Of a DNA stretch of 45,796 nt, positions 18,301-24,888 are shown one piece after another. Made by a program: the position numbers and the translations under genes. The stretch is from Polyangiaceae bacterium (lineage in GTDB: Bacteria > Myxococcota_A > Polyangia > Polyangiales > Polyangiaceae). The DNA lies in NCBI GenBank assembly GCA_022842465.1, contig JALHPN010000047.1, positions 1 to 45,796 of the forward strand, written 5' to 3'. The notes under the pieces were generated by a model. It saw only the letters and a program-made list of their open reading frames with translations. It was not told where the DNA came from and searched no databases. Within the stretch, counting starts at the first letter, position 1. Each line of letters opens with the position of its first letter.

Positions 18301-18442
18301 CTGGGACGGCGTCTGGGACTATTCATACGTCGCGCGCGCGACGACGCCCGGCACCTTCGTCGTCCCGCCGGCGAAGGCGGAGGAGATGTACAGCCCGGAG
18401 GTGTTCGGCCGCAGTGCGGGGGATCGCGTCATCGTCGAGTGA
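12326..18442 (+). CDS. Alpha-2-macroglobulin family lipoprotein
   Basis: A 2038-residue lipoprotein of the bacterial alpha-2-macroglobulin family, thought to trap proteases that reach the periplasm. The signal peptide ends in the lipobox VAAGC (Cys20). A variable Pro/Ala region follows, then repeated macroglobulin beta-sandwich domains, with typical A2M stretches such as YVVDVPQGT, DDRGMYKPGEDV and VKTDGAGRATVSLKLPDNL. The thioester motif is intact: Cys1539 in YPYECNEQ (bases 16940-16942), followed by an alpha/alpha-barrel TED domain. The low-complexity segment around codons 1265-1310 could be the bait region. The frame is open far upstream to 10655, but that part only overlaps the kinase. 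The usual neighbour in enterics, penicillin-binding protein 1C, is absent here. Confidence 0.93.
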   Translation: MRRFPAFFVLVMIAFVAAGCPGAKPPATSKVPATGPNEPLAIRLSKSGLGFRLSNADAEADDPPPRNVAPATALAAADAKKIASRMPAIAREAEDVKAFAMREKSLPAPRAGKTVSEAFPPPASVPPATTTSPGPLTVERHAPEGPVELAPHLSITFSQPMVPVGSIADLTADKPPVTLTPQPPGKWRWLGTRTVLFQPEKRFPMATEYVVDVPQGTRSMAGGVLAKAEHFTFTTPPPKVKTALPRGSSVPLEPTIFVELDQAIDQEKMLASLELGSGSQAVGLRLATADEIEGDDAVRRASQQAEKGRWLAVRPTRKLANAQSYVVKLKAGAPSAEGPRRTTSDQTNHSFVTFGPLKVNERHCAWYWNSNECKPLDDIHISFSNPIDPSKFDKKLVTISPEVPGLKVEAGGSSLRIAGRTKGQTHYTITIGGALTDTHGQTLGKDATVEVDVGRADPVLFGAEHPMVVLDPSAPRAFDVYSVNEPGLRARVYAVEPRDWPKFQAYTREWERPRKVAPPGRLVYERVLSPKKAPDELVSTAVDLAPALAKGTQAVVLVEPTRALPKDWSRAETAVWVQATELGVQAFVESDQLTGWVTRLSNGAPMPGVELSVLDGAGPVKTDSGGLGRIMLGDKGALLVAKSGKDLAILPHGDSWSSDVFVQRFVGDSMRFFVYDDRGMYKPGEDVRIKGWARRMGGSRGGDVDAVQGLVGQTLTYRVRDGRYAEIGKGEMKVDESGGFDAQFKLPANANLGEGHVEITTSGARGVVATTHQHTFAIQEFRRPEFEVSARTSEGPHLVGKHAIATVTASYYAGGGLPSAPVTWRVGQETVPYQPPNRSDFHFGPAPEPFGFWWQPPARPSKKPTSETWTAQTDGAGAHRLRLDFDAVDPPFPMKLDLTAEVVDVNRQQWAANSSFLVHPGDRTVGLKLAKGLVRSGENVDVDIIVTDIDGKAVGGHKVATKLVRLDSERKGNVWEETETVIATCDAESIATGPTPTTRCAMKSGAGGTYKVVAVVTDDAGRKSRTDVRVWVVGNERPKDRGLPKSVAQVIADKKDYEPGAMAELLVVSPFAPAEGVLTLRRQGIVHVERFSMTGTTHVMKVKLEEAMVPNAFAEVHLVGAAVRDDASGEPDPSLPKRPAYASGRARLGILPTTRKLAVTAKAKAQVLEPGATTELAVEVKDASGRGVGDATVAVTVVDEAVLALSGYKTPDPLALFYTDRGADVSDVELRARVLLADPDLAALKSRGSGGVDKSPKTRAYALGAMDAAGAAPGAVPAPEAPSPSVVAAKPKAELSRAEESKKEAQGTGAVVGDVKTPIAMRTNFDALALFAPRVKTDGAGRATVSLKLPDNLTRYRVMAVAVTGGRQFGAGESTVTARLPVMARLSAPRFLNFGDKFQLPVVVQNQTDAPIDVGVVVRATNASLAEPAAKKIRVAANDRVEVRFDAAADKAGKARFQVGVATGSFADASQVEVPVYTPATTEAFATYGEIDDGALAQPVKPPPNVFPQFGGLEITTSSTQLQALTDAFLYLVRYPYECNEQLSSRVVSIAALKDVLTAFKAEGMPKPDELSAFAKEDLEKLKRRQKPDGGWGFWQEASWPYLSVHVAHALVRARDKGFVVDPQMLQRSLAYLRSIESRYPAWYSPDTRRAITSYALYVRKRMNDADPARARRLLAEAGGAPKMPMEALGWLWPTISADRASAAENEAIRRHVANRAEETAGAAHFTSGYKDGGSDSGWVLLHSDRRADGILLEALMQDQPQSTLIPKLVRGLLAHRKKGRWSNTQENAFVLLALDTYFATYEKATPDFVARAWLGDRFAGEHTFKGRTTEYSSIQIPMAWMADEMKGKTQDLVLGKTGPGRLYYRVGMQYAPTDLKMPPADQGFVVSRVYEGVDKPEDVRRDADGTWRMKAGARVRARVSMVAPARRYHVALVDPIPAGLEPMNPGLAVTGEIPKDPKAEAQGGKYGFWNRTWYEHQNMRDERVEAFASLLWDGVWDYSYVARATTPGTFVVPPAKAEEMYSPEVFGRSAGDRVIVE

Positions 18443-18507
18443 GCGGCGCTGCGGCAGGATGGCCCCCGCGACCTCGTCGCAGACCGCGTTAGTGAGCGAA
18501 ATTATTG

Positions 18508-18513
18508 TATAAA
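18508..18513 (+). promoter_or_regulatory. Possible -10 box in the AT-richest patch
   Basis: The 243-base gap 18443-18685 contains a short AT-rich run unusual for this DNA, with TATAAA at its core. It could be a vegetative promoter for the OmpA-like operon with a leader of about 170 bases. No good -35 hexamer is seen at 17 bases. A 5-bp hairpin (GCGAC/GTCGC, 18468-18480) lies just upstream. The rest of the gap holds no gene I can support. Confidence 0.3.
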
Positions 18514-18685
18514 ACGCGTGGCGCGCGCGGAGACGAAGCACAACGTCATGGACGCGGCCCTGCGAACCGATTTACCGTGACCCGAAATTCCCGAGTGGAT
18601 GAGGTGGCTCTCTGCCTCGTCCATGAAGGCGGACAGGCTGCTGTCGCTGCCGCGTCCTTTCCCCGAACGAGAAGAGGTTCGATCG

Positions 18686-19489
18686 ATGGCTTCTCACCGC
18701 TTCCTGCCGCACCTTGCCGTGGCGTCGATGCTCGTCGCCCTCGCTGGCTGCGGCGGCGTCACCGCGTTCCAGGGCGGACCGATTGCGATCGCGGGGAATC
18801 CCCCGCCGCCGCCGCCGCCGCCGCCCCCTCCCCCGAAGGAGGAGCCCAAGCCGCCGCCGCGCGTCGAGCTCAAGGACAACAAGATCGAGTTCAAGGAGAA
18901 GATCCAGTTCGAGGTCAACAAGGCGGTCATCAAGGAGGCGTCGTTCAGCCTCCTCAAGGACATCGCCAAGGTGATCAAGGACAACCCTCACGTGAAGAAG
19001 ATCTCCATCGAGGGTCACGCGAGCGCGGAAGGCAACGCCGCTGCGAACAAGAAGCTCTCGGACGACCGCGCGAAGTCCGTCATGGACCACCTCGTGAAGA
19101 CCGAGGCGGTCGACCCGAAGCGTCTCGCGGCGAAGGGGTGGGGCGTCGAGAAGCCCATCGCCTCGAACGACAACGAGGAGGGGCGTGAGAAGAACCGCCG
19201 CGTCGAGTTCCTCGTCGTCGAGCAGGACGTCACGCAGAAGAAGGTCGAGATCGACCCCACGACGGGCAAAGAGCGCATCGTCGAGGAGAAGAAGGAGACC
19301 ATGACGCATCCGGATCACGCGGCCACGCCGGGCACGCCCGCGACGCCCGCGACGCCGGGCAAGGCCGTGCCGACGAAGCCCGCCAACCCCGCGACGCCCG
19401 TGAAGCCCGCGACCCCGGCTCCGGCCACCTCGGCGAAGCCCGCGGCTCCGGCCACGCCCGCCACCCCGCCCGCAGGAGTGAAGAAGTGA
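18686..19489 (+). CDS. OmpA-like (Pal-type) lipoprotein with Pro/Ala/Thr tail
   Basis: A 267-residue lipoprotein: signal peptide with lipobox LAGC (Cys22), a run of 12 prolines (~39-50), an OmpA_C peptidoglycan-binding domain (~66-180) and a Pro/Ala/Thr/Lys-rich tail (~210-267). The domain shows FEVNKAVIKEAS, IEGHASAEGN and LSDDRAKSV. The Arg that helps bind diaminopimelate is kept (Arg128), but the Asp of the common GHTD motif reads GHAS here, so peptidoglycan binding may differ. The start at 18686 has AGAGG upstream; the longer frame from 18599 lacks a signal at its front. It is coupled to the next gene by a one-base stop/start overlap (TGATG). Confidence 0.88.
   Translation: MASHRFLPHLAVASMLVALAGCGGVTAFQGGPIAIAGNPPPPPPPPPPPPKEEPKPPPRVELKDNKIEFKEKIQFEVNKAVIKEASFSLLKDIAKVIKDNPHVKKISIEGHASAEGNAAANKKLSDDRAKSVMDHLVKTEAVDPKRLAAKGWGVEKPIASNDNEEGREKNRRVEFLVVEQDVTQKKVEIDPTTGKERIVEEKKETMTHPDHAATPGTPATPATPGKAVPTKPANPATPVKPATPAPATSAKPAAPATPATPPAGVKK
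18803..18823 (+). repeat. CCG trinucleotide repeat (7 copies)
   Basis: Seven perfect CCG codons in frame form the core of the 12-proline run in the OmpA-like lipoprotein. Such a tract can change length by slippage in steps of one proline without breaking the frame. Confidence 0.85.
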
Positions 19490-19884
19490 TGAAGACCATG
19501 CTTATCGCCACGGGCCTCGTCGCTCTCTCGTCCTTCGCGACGGGCTGCGCGTACCGCGACGCCAAGATGTTCGCGGACGACACCGGCAAGGCGCTCGCCA
19601 CGCGCAACAACGAGATCAAGGCTTGCTACGACGGCGTGCTCAAGGGCACGCCGACCGCGGGCGGCAAGGTCACGATCAAGTTCGAGGTCGAGACGGAAGA
19701 GGGCAAGATCGTCAAGGTCGAGGTCGACAAGGCCGGGACGACGGCGCCCGATGCCGTCGCGAGCTGCGTGACGAGCAACCTCAACGGTCTCGCGATCTCG
19801 CCGCCCGACAAGAAGACGGGCGACGGCTCCTGGGTCTACGAGTTCAGCCCGGGCGCCGGCGCCTCGGCTGCGCCGAAGTCCTGA
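19489..19884 (+). CDS. Small lipoprotein with TonB/AgmX-C-like domain
   Basis: A 131-residue lipoprotein (lipobox ATGC, Cys19-20). The mature part contains NNEIKACYDGVLKGTPTAGGKVTIKFEVE, a stretch between two cysteines (KACYD, ASCVTS), and a final beta strand. This pattern matches the AgmX/PglI C-terminal family, which is TonB-C-like and common in myxobacteria (repeat-unit Cys, GGKV, SC). AgmX/PglI proteins take part in gliding motility complexes, but this small domain also occurs in many unrelated lipoproteins, so a motility role is not claimed. The ATG overlaps the stop of the OmpA-like gene; a GTG directly before it is an alternative. A terminator-like hairpin follows. Confidence 0.78.
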   Translation: MKTMLIATGLVALSSFATGCAYRDAKMFADDTGKALATRNNEIKACYDGVLKGTPTAGGKVTIKFEVETEEGKIVKVEVDKAGTTAPDAVASCVTSNLNGLAISPPDKKTGDGSWVYEFSPGAGASAAPKS

Positions 19885-19907
19885 TCGCAGAACCTGTGCG
19901 GTGACGA

Positions 19908-19939
19908 GAAGGCGGGAAGGCGCTATGCCTCCCGCCTTC
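19908..19939 (+). terminator. Hairpin terminator after the OmpA-like operon
   Basis: A perfect 10-bp stem (GAAGGCGGGA at 19908-19917 pairing with TCCCGCCTTC at 19930-19939) with a 12-base loop lies 23 bases after the stop. The T-run that follows is short (GTCTTT), so it is a weak intrinsic terminator or a transcript-end hairpin. Confidence 0.6.
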
Positions 19940-19968
19940 CGTCTTTCCATCTGCCAGGAGTCTGCATC

Positions 19969-20298
19969 ATGACGCGTACCGCCCTCTCGACCGTCCTCGT
20001 CCTCGGCCTCGCCGCGTGCGGCGGCGGCGCCACGGACGCACCGCCGAAGACGCCCGCGACGCCCGCGACGCCGATGAGCGACCATCACGCGGCGCCCGCC
20101 GGGGACGCGAAGGGCCCGCTCGTCGCCCCGGGGAACGCGAAGGTGGGCGACAAGACGACCTGCCCCATCTCGGGCGAGGAGTTCGTCGTCGACGCGAATT
20201 CTCCGCACACGGAGCACGAGGGCAAGACGTATTACTTCTGCTGCCCGGGCTGTAAGAAGAAGTTCGAGAGCGACCCCGCGAAGTACACGAAGAGCTGA
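19969..20298 (+). CDS. YHS-domain lipoprotein
   Basis: A 109-residue lipoprotein with a short signal and lipobox LAAC (Cys17), a Pro/Ala/Thr spacer and a C-terminal YHS domain: TCPISGEEFVV, then YYFCCPGCKKKFESDPAKY. The cysteines (CP...CCPGC) resemble the metal-binding sites of YHS/TRASH domains, which bind copper or other soft metals. A likely place is the periplasmic face of a membrane, so a role in metal sensing, storage or delivery is possible. AGGAG (19956-19960) lies eight bases before the ATG. It ends eight bases before a convergent gene. No metal transporter is found nearby. Confidence 0.82.
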   Translation: MTRTALSTVLVLGLAACGGGATDAPPKTPATPATPMSDHHAAPAGDAKGPLVAPGNAKVGDKTTCPISGEEFVVDANSPHTEHEGKTYYFCCPGCKKKFESDPAKYTKS

Positions 20299-20306
20299 CC
20301 GTCGCC

Positions 20307-21305
20307 CTACGGCGCGGTTGGCGGGGGAAAGGCCGACGGTCGCGCTTCGGCGAGCGCCTTCCACGCGGCCAAGGTCCGCGCCTCGCGCGCGGACTCCGCG
20401 ACGGCGAGGAGGGGCATGTCGCGGATGAATCGCGCGCCGAACGGATCGGGCAGCGCGCGGAGCTCGCGCCCGTAGCGGGCGAGGAGAGCCCTCGACGTCG
20501 CGAAGACGCCGGAGAGCGCCACGTGCGCGTGCGGCGCGCCCTCCGGCGCGGCTGCGATCCCGACGAGCGCATAGAGCTGACCCACGAGCTCCTCGGCGAG
20601 GGTCGGAAGGGCGTGCGCTCGCGCGGTCATCACGAGCCACGCGAGGGTCGCGGCGAGGACGTGCTCGTCCTCGAGCGTTCGAAACGGCTTCAGGTAGCGC
20701 GCGTAGCCGTCGCCGGGGAGCACGTCCGCCTTCGAGACACAGACCTCCTCGAGCTTCACGCGCGCGTGCGGGACCTCGGGCGCGAACGGCGTCTCTGGGC
20801 GGGGCTCCATCGTCACGCCCTTGGCGCGCGCGCCGACCCGCACGACGCGGAGCCTCGGCCGGCCGTCCTCGCCGGTGCCTTCGGTGGCGGCGACGAGGAG
20901 CACGTCCGCGACCGTGCCGAGCGTCGCGAACGTCTTCTCGCCGTCGAGATGGAACATGTCCTCCCGCTTGGGGTCGGGGACGAGCGTCGTCGCGATGGCC
21001 CGCGGGCCGTTGCCGCCCGCCTCGGTGACCGCGAGTGACGCGCGGAGGGGCAAGGGTCGCTTGACGCCCGAGGTCGCGGCGAGCGACCCGAGCGCGCATC
21101 CATACCCGGCGACGAACGCGAAGCCCAGTCGGTCCGCGACCGCGCCGAGCCGCATCGCCCGGACGACGGTCTTCACCGTCGGCGGCGCGCTCTCCGGCAC
21201 GCCGCCCTCACCGTCGGCCTCCACGAGCGCCTGGAGCAAGGCGTCGACGTCCGCGTAGCTTCGCTCCTTCACGGGAGTGCGGAGGAGCCGTCCGATCGCT
21301 TCCAT
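20307..21305 (-). CDS. Short acyl-CoA-dehydrogenase-like protein
   Basis: A 332-residue protein resembling acyl-CoA dehydrogenases, which are usually about 380 residues. Recognisable parts are SLAVTEAGGNG (the flavin-contacting TE-x-G region), HLDGEKTFATLGTVADVLLV (the GxKxxxT...AD stretch of the middle beta domain) and VKLEEVCVSKADVLPGDGY, followed by a helical C-terminus that seems shorter than normal. A catalytic Glu cannot be placed with confidence, so it may bind FAD without being a classical dehydrogenase. The start at 21305 lies only 24 bases from the divergent start of the next gene, with TAGCAT eight bases before it. A longer frame runs antisense through that neighbour and is rejected. 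Confidence 0.75.
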   Translation of the reverse strand: MEAIGRLLRTPVKERSYADVDALLQALVEADGEGGVPESAPPTVKTVVRAMRLGAVADRLGFAFVAGYGCALGSLAATSGVKRPLPLRASLAVTEAGGNGPRAIATTLVPDPKREDMFHLDGEKTFATLGTVADVLLVAATEGTGEDGRPRLRVVRVGARAKGVTMEPRPETPFAPEVPHARVKLEEVCVSKADVLPGDGYARYLKPFRTLEDEHVLAATLAWLVMTARAHALPTLAEELVGQLYALVGIAAAPEGAPHAHVALSGVFATSRALLARYGRELRALPDPFGARFIRDMPLLAVAESAREARTLAAWKALAEARPSAFPPPTAP

Positions 21306-21313
21306 CGCGAGCC

Positions 21314-21319
21314 ATGCTA
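21314..21319 (-). promoter_or_regulatory. Candidate leaderless -10 element (TAGCAT)
   Basis: TAGCAT on the minus strand ends eight bases before the ATG at 21305, inside the 24-base gap between two divergent genes. Confidence 0.35.
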
Positions 21320-21329
21320 CACGCGGAGC

Positions 21330-22589
21330 ATGGCGATGGATGAAGCCTTCGAGCCCGGCCGCACGCTCCCTGCTCGGTCGCTGGAGCTGTGGTTCGACTA
21401 CACGTGCCCGTTCGCGTACCTCGCCTCCACGCAGGCGGAGGGCCTCGCGACGCGCATGGGGGTTCGTCTCGACTGGCAGCCGATGCTCCTCGGCGGCGTC
21501 TTCAAGGCGCGGAGCACGCCGCAGAAGCTCTTCGAGACGCTCGGCCCTGCGAAGGCGGCGCACAACGGTCGTGACATGGAGCGCTGGGCGCGCACGCTCG
21601 GCCACCCGTTGCGAATGCCGGCGACCCATCCCATGCGGTCCGTCGATGCGCTCCGCGTCACGCTGGCGACCGGGATCGATCCGAAAGTGATCGCCGGCAT
21701 CTACCGGGCCTACTGGGTCGACAACGCCGACATCGCAGACCGCGGCGTGCTCGCGGAGGTGCTCCGCGCGGCCGGGCACGACCCCGAGCCCGCCCTGGCG
21801 CGCGCCGCGACCGACGCCGTGAAGGAGGAGCTCCGCGCGCGGACGGACCGCGCCATCGCGAAGGGGATCTTCGGGGTGCCGACGTGGATCGTCGACGGCG
21901 AGCACCTCTACTGGGGCCAGGACCGGCTCCCCTTCGTCGAGGGGAAGAGGAGGGCGCCCGCTCCGGCCCCTCCGGGGAGCGCGCGCGGTCGCACGCTCGA
22001 GGTGTTCTGGGACTTCAGCTCGCCCTTCGCCTACCTCGGCGTCATGCAGCTCGAGGAGCTCGTCGCGCGGACGGGAGCGAGGCTCGTCGAGCGGCCGATC
22101 GTGGTCGGAGGGCTCTTCAAGAGCATCGGGATGCCGGTCGTGCCGCTCGCGACCTTCTCGCCCGAGAAGCAGGCCCACGTCGCGAAGGACCTCGAACGAT
22201 GGTCCGCGTACCTCGGCGTCCGCTACCGCTTCCCGACGACGTTCCCCGTGAGCTCGATCCACGCCCTCCGCCTCTGGCTCGCGCTGCCCGAGGCGCTGAG
22301 GGCCCCGTTCCGCGATCGGACCTTCCGGGCCTACTGGGCGGAAGATCGCGACATCGGCAACCAGGCCGTGCTCGCCGGGATCCTTGCCGAATGCGGGCTC
22401 GACGAGGGGGCGATCCGGGATGCCTTCGCTCGGAGCGGCGCCGACGACGTCAAGGCCGCGCTCCGAGCGAGCACCGACGACGCGGCGCGGCGCGGCGTGT
22501 TCGGCGTGCCCACCTTCGTCGTCGACGGCAGCGCTCCGACCTGGGGCCAGGACCGGCTCGCGTTCGTGGAAGCGGAACTCACGGCGTGA
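21330..22589 (+). CDS. Fused tandem DsbA-like / HCCA isomerase protein
   Basis: A 419-residue protein made of two homologous thioredoxin-fold domains of the DsbA / 2-hydroxychromene-2-carboxylate isomerase (kappa-GST-like) family: domain 1 ~18-205, domain 2 ~222-417, joined by a Pro/Ala/Arg linker. Paired landmarks are FDYTCPFAYLA versus WDFSSPFAYLG, FGVPTWIVDG versus FGVPTFVVDG, and WGQDRL in both. The catalytic place is Cys26 in domain 1 but Ser231 in domain 2. HCCA isomerases use Ser to bind glutathione and act in aromatic ring degradation; DsbA-like proteins use Cys. There is no signal peptide, so it is cytoplasmic. An in-frame ATG at 21336 is an alternative start. Single-domain versions are normal, so the fusion is notable. 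Confidence 0.85.
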   Translation: MAMDEAFEPGRTLPARSLELWFDYTCPFAYLASTQAEGLATRMGVRLDWQPMLLGGVFKARSTPQKLFETLGPAKAAHNGRDMERWARTLGHPLRMPATHPMRSVDALRVTLATGIDPKVIAGIYRAYWVDNADIADRGVLAEVLRAAGHDPEPALARAATDAVKEELRARTDRAIAKGIFGVPTWIVDGEHLYWGQDRLPFVEGKRRAPAPAPPGSARGRTLEVFWDFSSPFAYLGVMQLEELVARTGARLVERPIVVGGLFKSIGMPVVPLATFSPEKQAHVAKDLERWSAYLGVRYRFPTTFPVSSIHALRLWLALPEALRAPFRDRTFRAYWAEDRDIGNQAVLAGILAECGLDEGAIRDAFARSGADDVKAALRASTDDAARRGVFGVPTFVVDGSAPTWGQDRLAFVEAELTA

Positions 22590-22629
22590 CGTCTCTTGCC
22601 GGGGGCCGTGGTACCCTCGACCGCGGGAC

Positions 22630-23367
22630 ATGGACGACACGGATCTCCTCGCAGACGCCGATCGGGCCGTCGCGGCGTGGGCCGTCGGCGATGCCGACGC
22701 GGTCGCCGCGCTGGAGCAGGTCTGCGGGAGCCTCGCGGCGGTGCAAGGCGTCTCGTGCGTGCTCGCCCTCGGAGAAGAAGGTGGCGACGGGCTCGTGAAC
22801 GCGCCGGAGGAGCCCGCGGAGGCGGCGCTCGTCGTGAGCGTCGCCGCCCACGCTCGTTCGAACCGTGCAATTTACACGCGGTTTGACGAGGTATGGCGCG
22901 CTCTCTTCTCGGCGGTCGTGGGCTCCGGCGCGGCAGCCGCCGAGGGATCGGCGCCGGCGGCTTGCGAGTGGGTCGCCTGTGAGCCCGTCAAGGACGGAGA
23001 GGGAGCGCTCCACGGCGTCGTGGTCGTGCTCGGCAAGGACGAGGGGGGGCGAGACCGCGTCCTCTCGGCGCTCCCCGACCTCGCGCGCCTCTGCGCCGCC
23101 GTCCTCGTCCGCGAGCGGCAGGGCGCCGTCGCGGCGAAGGTCACCCACCGCCTGAACAACCTCCTCTCGGGGGTCCTCGCGAACGTCGAGTTCGCCTCGT
23201 CGCTCGTCCAAGGCCAGCCGAGCGAGGGGCCGCTGCTCGCCTCCGCGACTCCGGCCGTTCGCGCCGACTTCGTGAGTGCGCTCCAGAACGCGGCGGCGGC
23301 CGCGCGTCAGCTCGGGCTGCACGTCGGCGAGATCGACCGCCTCGTCCGCTCACGCAAGACGGCGTGA
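22630..23367 (+). CDS. GAF-like protein with HisKA-type H-box, no kinase domain
   Basis: A 245-residue protein. Residues ~25-165 look like a GAF-type sensor domain (CVLALGEEGGDG, LHGVVVVLGKDEGGRDRV, LARLCAAVLVRERQ). Residues 168-240 hold a helical pair with VTHRLNNLLSGVLANVEFA, which resembles the HisKA dimerisation/phospho-acceptor box of NtrB-like kinases (His173 followed by NNLL). The gene stops before any ATP-binding domain, so it cannot phosphorylate itself. It may be a phosphotransfer or dimerisation partner, or a phosphatase for the regulator encoded convergently 33 bases away. TACCCT lies 12 bases upstream (22612-22617). The calls rest on motif resemblance only. Confidence 0.65.
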   Translation: MDDTDLLADADRAVAAWAVGDADAVAALEQVCGSLAAVQGVSCVLALGEEGGDGLVNAPEEPAEAALVVSVAAHARSNRAIYTRFDEVWRALFSAVVGSGAAAAEGSAPAACEWVACEPVKDGEGALHGVVVVLGKDEGGRDRVLSALPDLARLCAAVLVRERQGAVAAKVTHRLNNLLSGVLANVEFASSLVQGQPSEGPLLASATPAVRADFVSALQNAAAAARQLGLHVGEIDRLVRSRKTA

Positions 23368-23400
23368 GCGGCTCCGAGCCGCGGTCCGCGCGCGCGCGCC

Positions 23401-24807
23401 TCAGACGGTGCGGCTGCGCGACATCCCGCGGATCTGGGACGGGTGGATCCCGTACACCTTGATGCGCTGGTAGAGCGTGCTCCGAGGCATCCCGAGCCGC
23501 CGGGCGGCGGCCTCGACGCGTCCCTTCTCCGCGACGAGCGCGCCGAGGATGTGCTCGCGCTCCACCTCGGAGAGGGTCCGCGACGGGATCGCCGGCTGCT
23601 CGCCCGTGGCCGCGGTCTTGAACGCCCCGTGCGACGGAGAGCGATCGAAGCGCAGATCGTCCGCGCGGAGCACGTCGCCGGTGCGGACGAGGAGCGCGCG
23701 CTCGAGCACGTTCTTCAGCTCGCGGAGGTTGCCCGGCCAGTCGTACTCGAGGAGGATCCGCTCGGCGTCGGCCCCCACGATCACGTCGGGCGCGCCGAGG
23801 CCCGCCAGGAACTGGTGCGTCAACCCGATGATGTCCTCGCGCCTCTCGCGGAGGGCAGGGAGCGCGATCGCGACGGTGCTCACGCGATAGTAGAGGTCGG
23901 CGCGGAACTCCTTGCGCGAGACGGCCGCGAGGAGATCGTGGTGCGTCGCGGCGACGAGGCGGACATCGACCGAGCGCTCGCGCACGTCGCCCATGCGACG
24001 GAAGCGCTTCTCCTCGAGGACCTTGAGCACCTTCGGTTGCACCTGGAGGTCGATGTCGCCGATCTCGTCGAGGAAGAGGGTGCCCCCGTTCGCGGCGTCG
24101 AGGAGGCCGGGCTTCGCGGCGACAGCCCCGGTGAAGGCGCCGCGCTCGTGCCCGAAGAGCTCGCTCTCCACGAACTCGCGCTGCAGCGTCGCGCAGTTCA
24201 CGTCGACGAAGGGACCCGCAGCTCGCGCGCCGAGCGCGTGGATGCGCCGCGCCAGCACGCTCTTGCCCGTCCCCGTCTCGCCGAGGAGGAGGACGGAGCA
24301 GTCGGCGTTGCGGAGCCGCTCGACCTGCTCCTCGAGACGCTTCATGAGCGGAGAGCGAGGCTCGAACGTCGAGGCCCCGCCGACGAGCCCCGGCGGCCGC
24401 TCGCCGCGACGCTCGCCGCGACGCTCGATCGACGCACGGACGAAGCCCGCCAGCGCCAGGAGGTCCACCGGCTTCGTGAGGAAGTCCTCGGCGCCTTGCT
24501 TCACGGCGCGGACCGCCAGGTCGATGGTCCCGTAGCCGGTGACGATGAAGACGGGGACCGTCGCGTCGATCCCGCGGAGGCGAGGGAGGAGGTCGAGCGC
24601 CTCGCCGTCCGGGAGGCGGAGGTCCGTCACGACGACGTCGGGGCGCGAGCGGAGAAACTCGCGTGTCGCCGTCTCGCACGAGTCCGCCTCGACCACGTCG
24701 AAGCCGAGCGTGCGCAGCCCGCCGCAGATGCCGAAGCGCACGGTCGCGTCGTCCTCGACGACGAGCACCGACGTCCGGGCTCCTGCGCTTTCGGCCATGG
24801 TCCCCAT
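23401..24807 (-). CDS. NtrC-family sigma-54-dependent response regulator
   Basis: A 468-residue three-domain activator. Receiver domain (~13-125): EDD (18-20), phospho-acceptor Asp62 in VVTDLRLPDG, VTGYG, and Lys112 in LTKPVD. AAA+ domain (~145-385): Walker A LLGETGTGKS (~174-183), GAFTGA (223-228) for sigma-54 contact, Walker [13 protein letters not shown]-terminal Fis-type HTH (~420-460): RVEAAARRLGMPRSTLYQRIKVYGI. All motifs are intact, so it should open sigma-54 promoters when phosphorylated. The convergent H-box protein lacks a kinase domain, so the true kinase may lie elsewhere. TATGAT ends 11 bases before the start. Confidence 0.95.
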   Translation of the reverse strand: MGTMAESAGARTSVLVVEDDATVRFGICGGLRTLGFDVVEADSCETATREFLRSRPDVVVTDLRLPDGEALDLLPRLRGIDATVPVFIVTGYGTIDLAVRAVKQGAEDFLTKPVDLLALAGFVRASIERRGERRGERPPGLVGGASTFEPRSPLMKRLEEQVERLRNADCSVLLLGETGTGKSVLARRIHALGARAAGPFVDVNCATLQREFVESELFGHERGAFTGAVAAKPGLLDAANGGTLFLDEIGDIDLQVQPKVLKVLEEKRFRRMGDVRERSVDVRLVAATHHDLLAAVSRKEFRADLYYRVSTVAIALPALRERREDIIGLTHQFLAGLGAPDVIVGADAERILLEYDWPGNLRELKNVLERALLVRTGDVLRADDLRFDRSPSHGAFKTAATGEQPAIPSRTLSEVEREHILGALVAEKGRVEAAARRLGMPRSTLYQRIKVYGIHPSQIRGMSRSRTV

Positions 24808-24888
24808 CGCGAACGCACATCATAGTGCGATCGGCACAGGAGAGAAGCGTGGCGGCCCAGGTCTACCCCGAGGCGGCCTCGAATCCGC

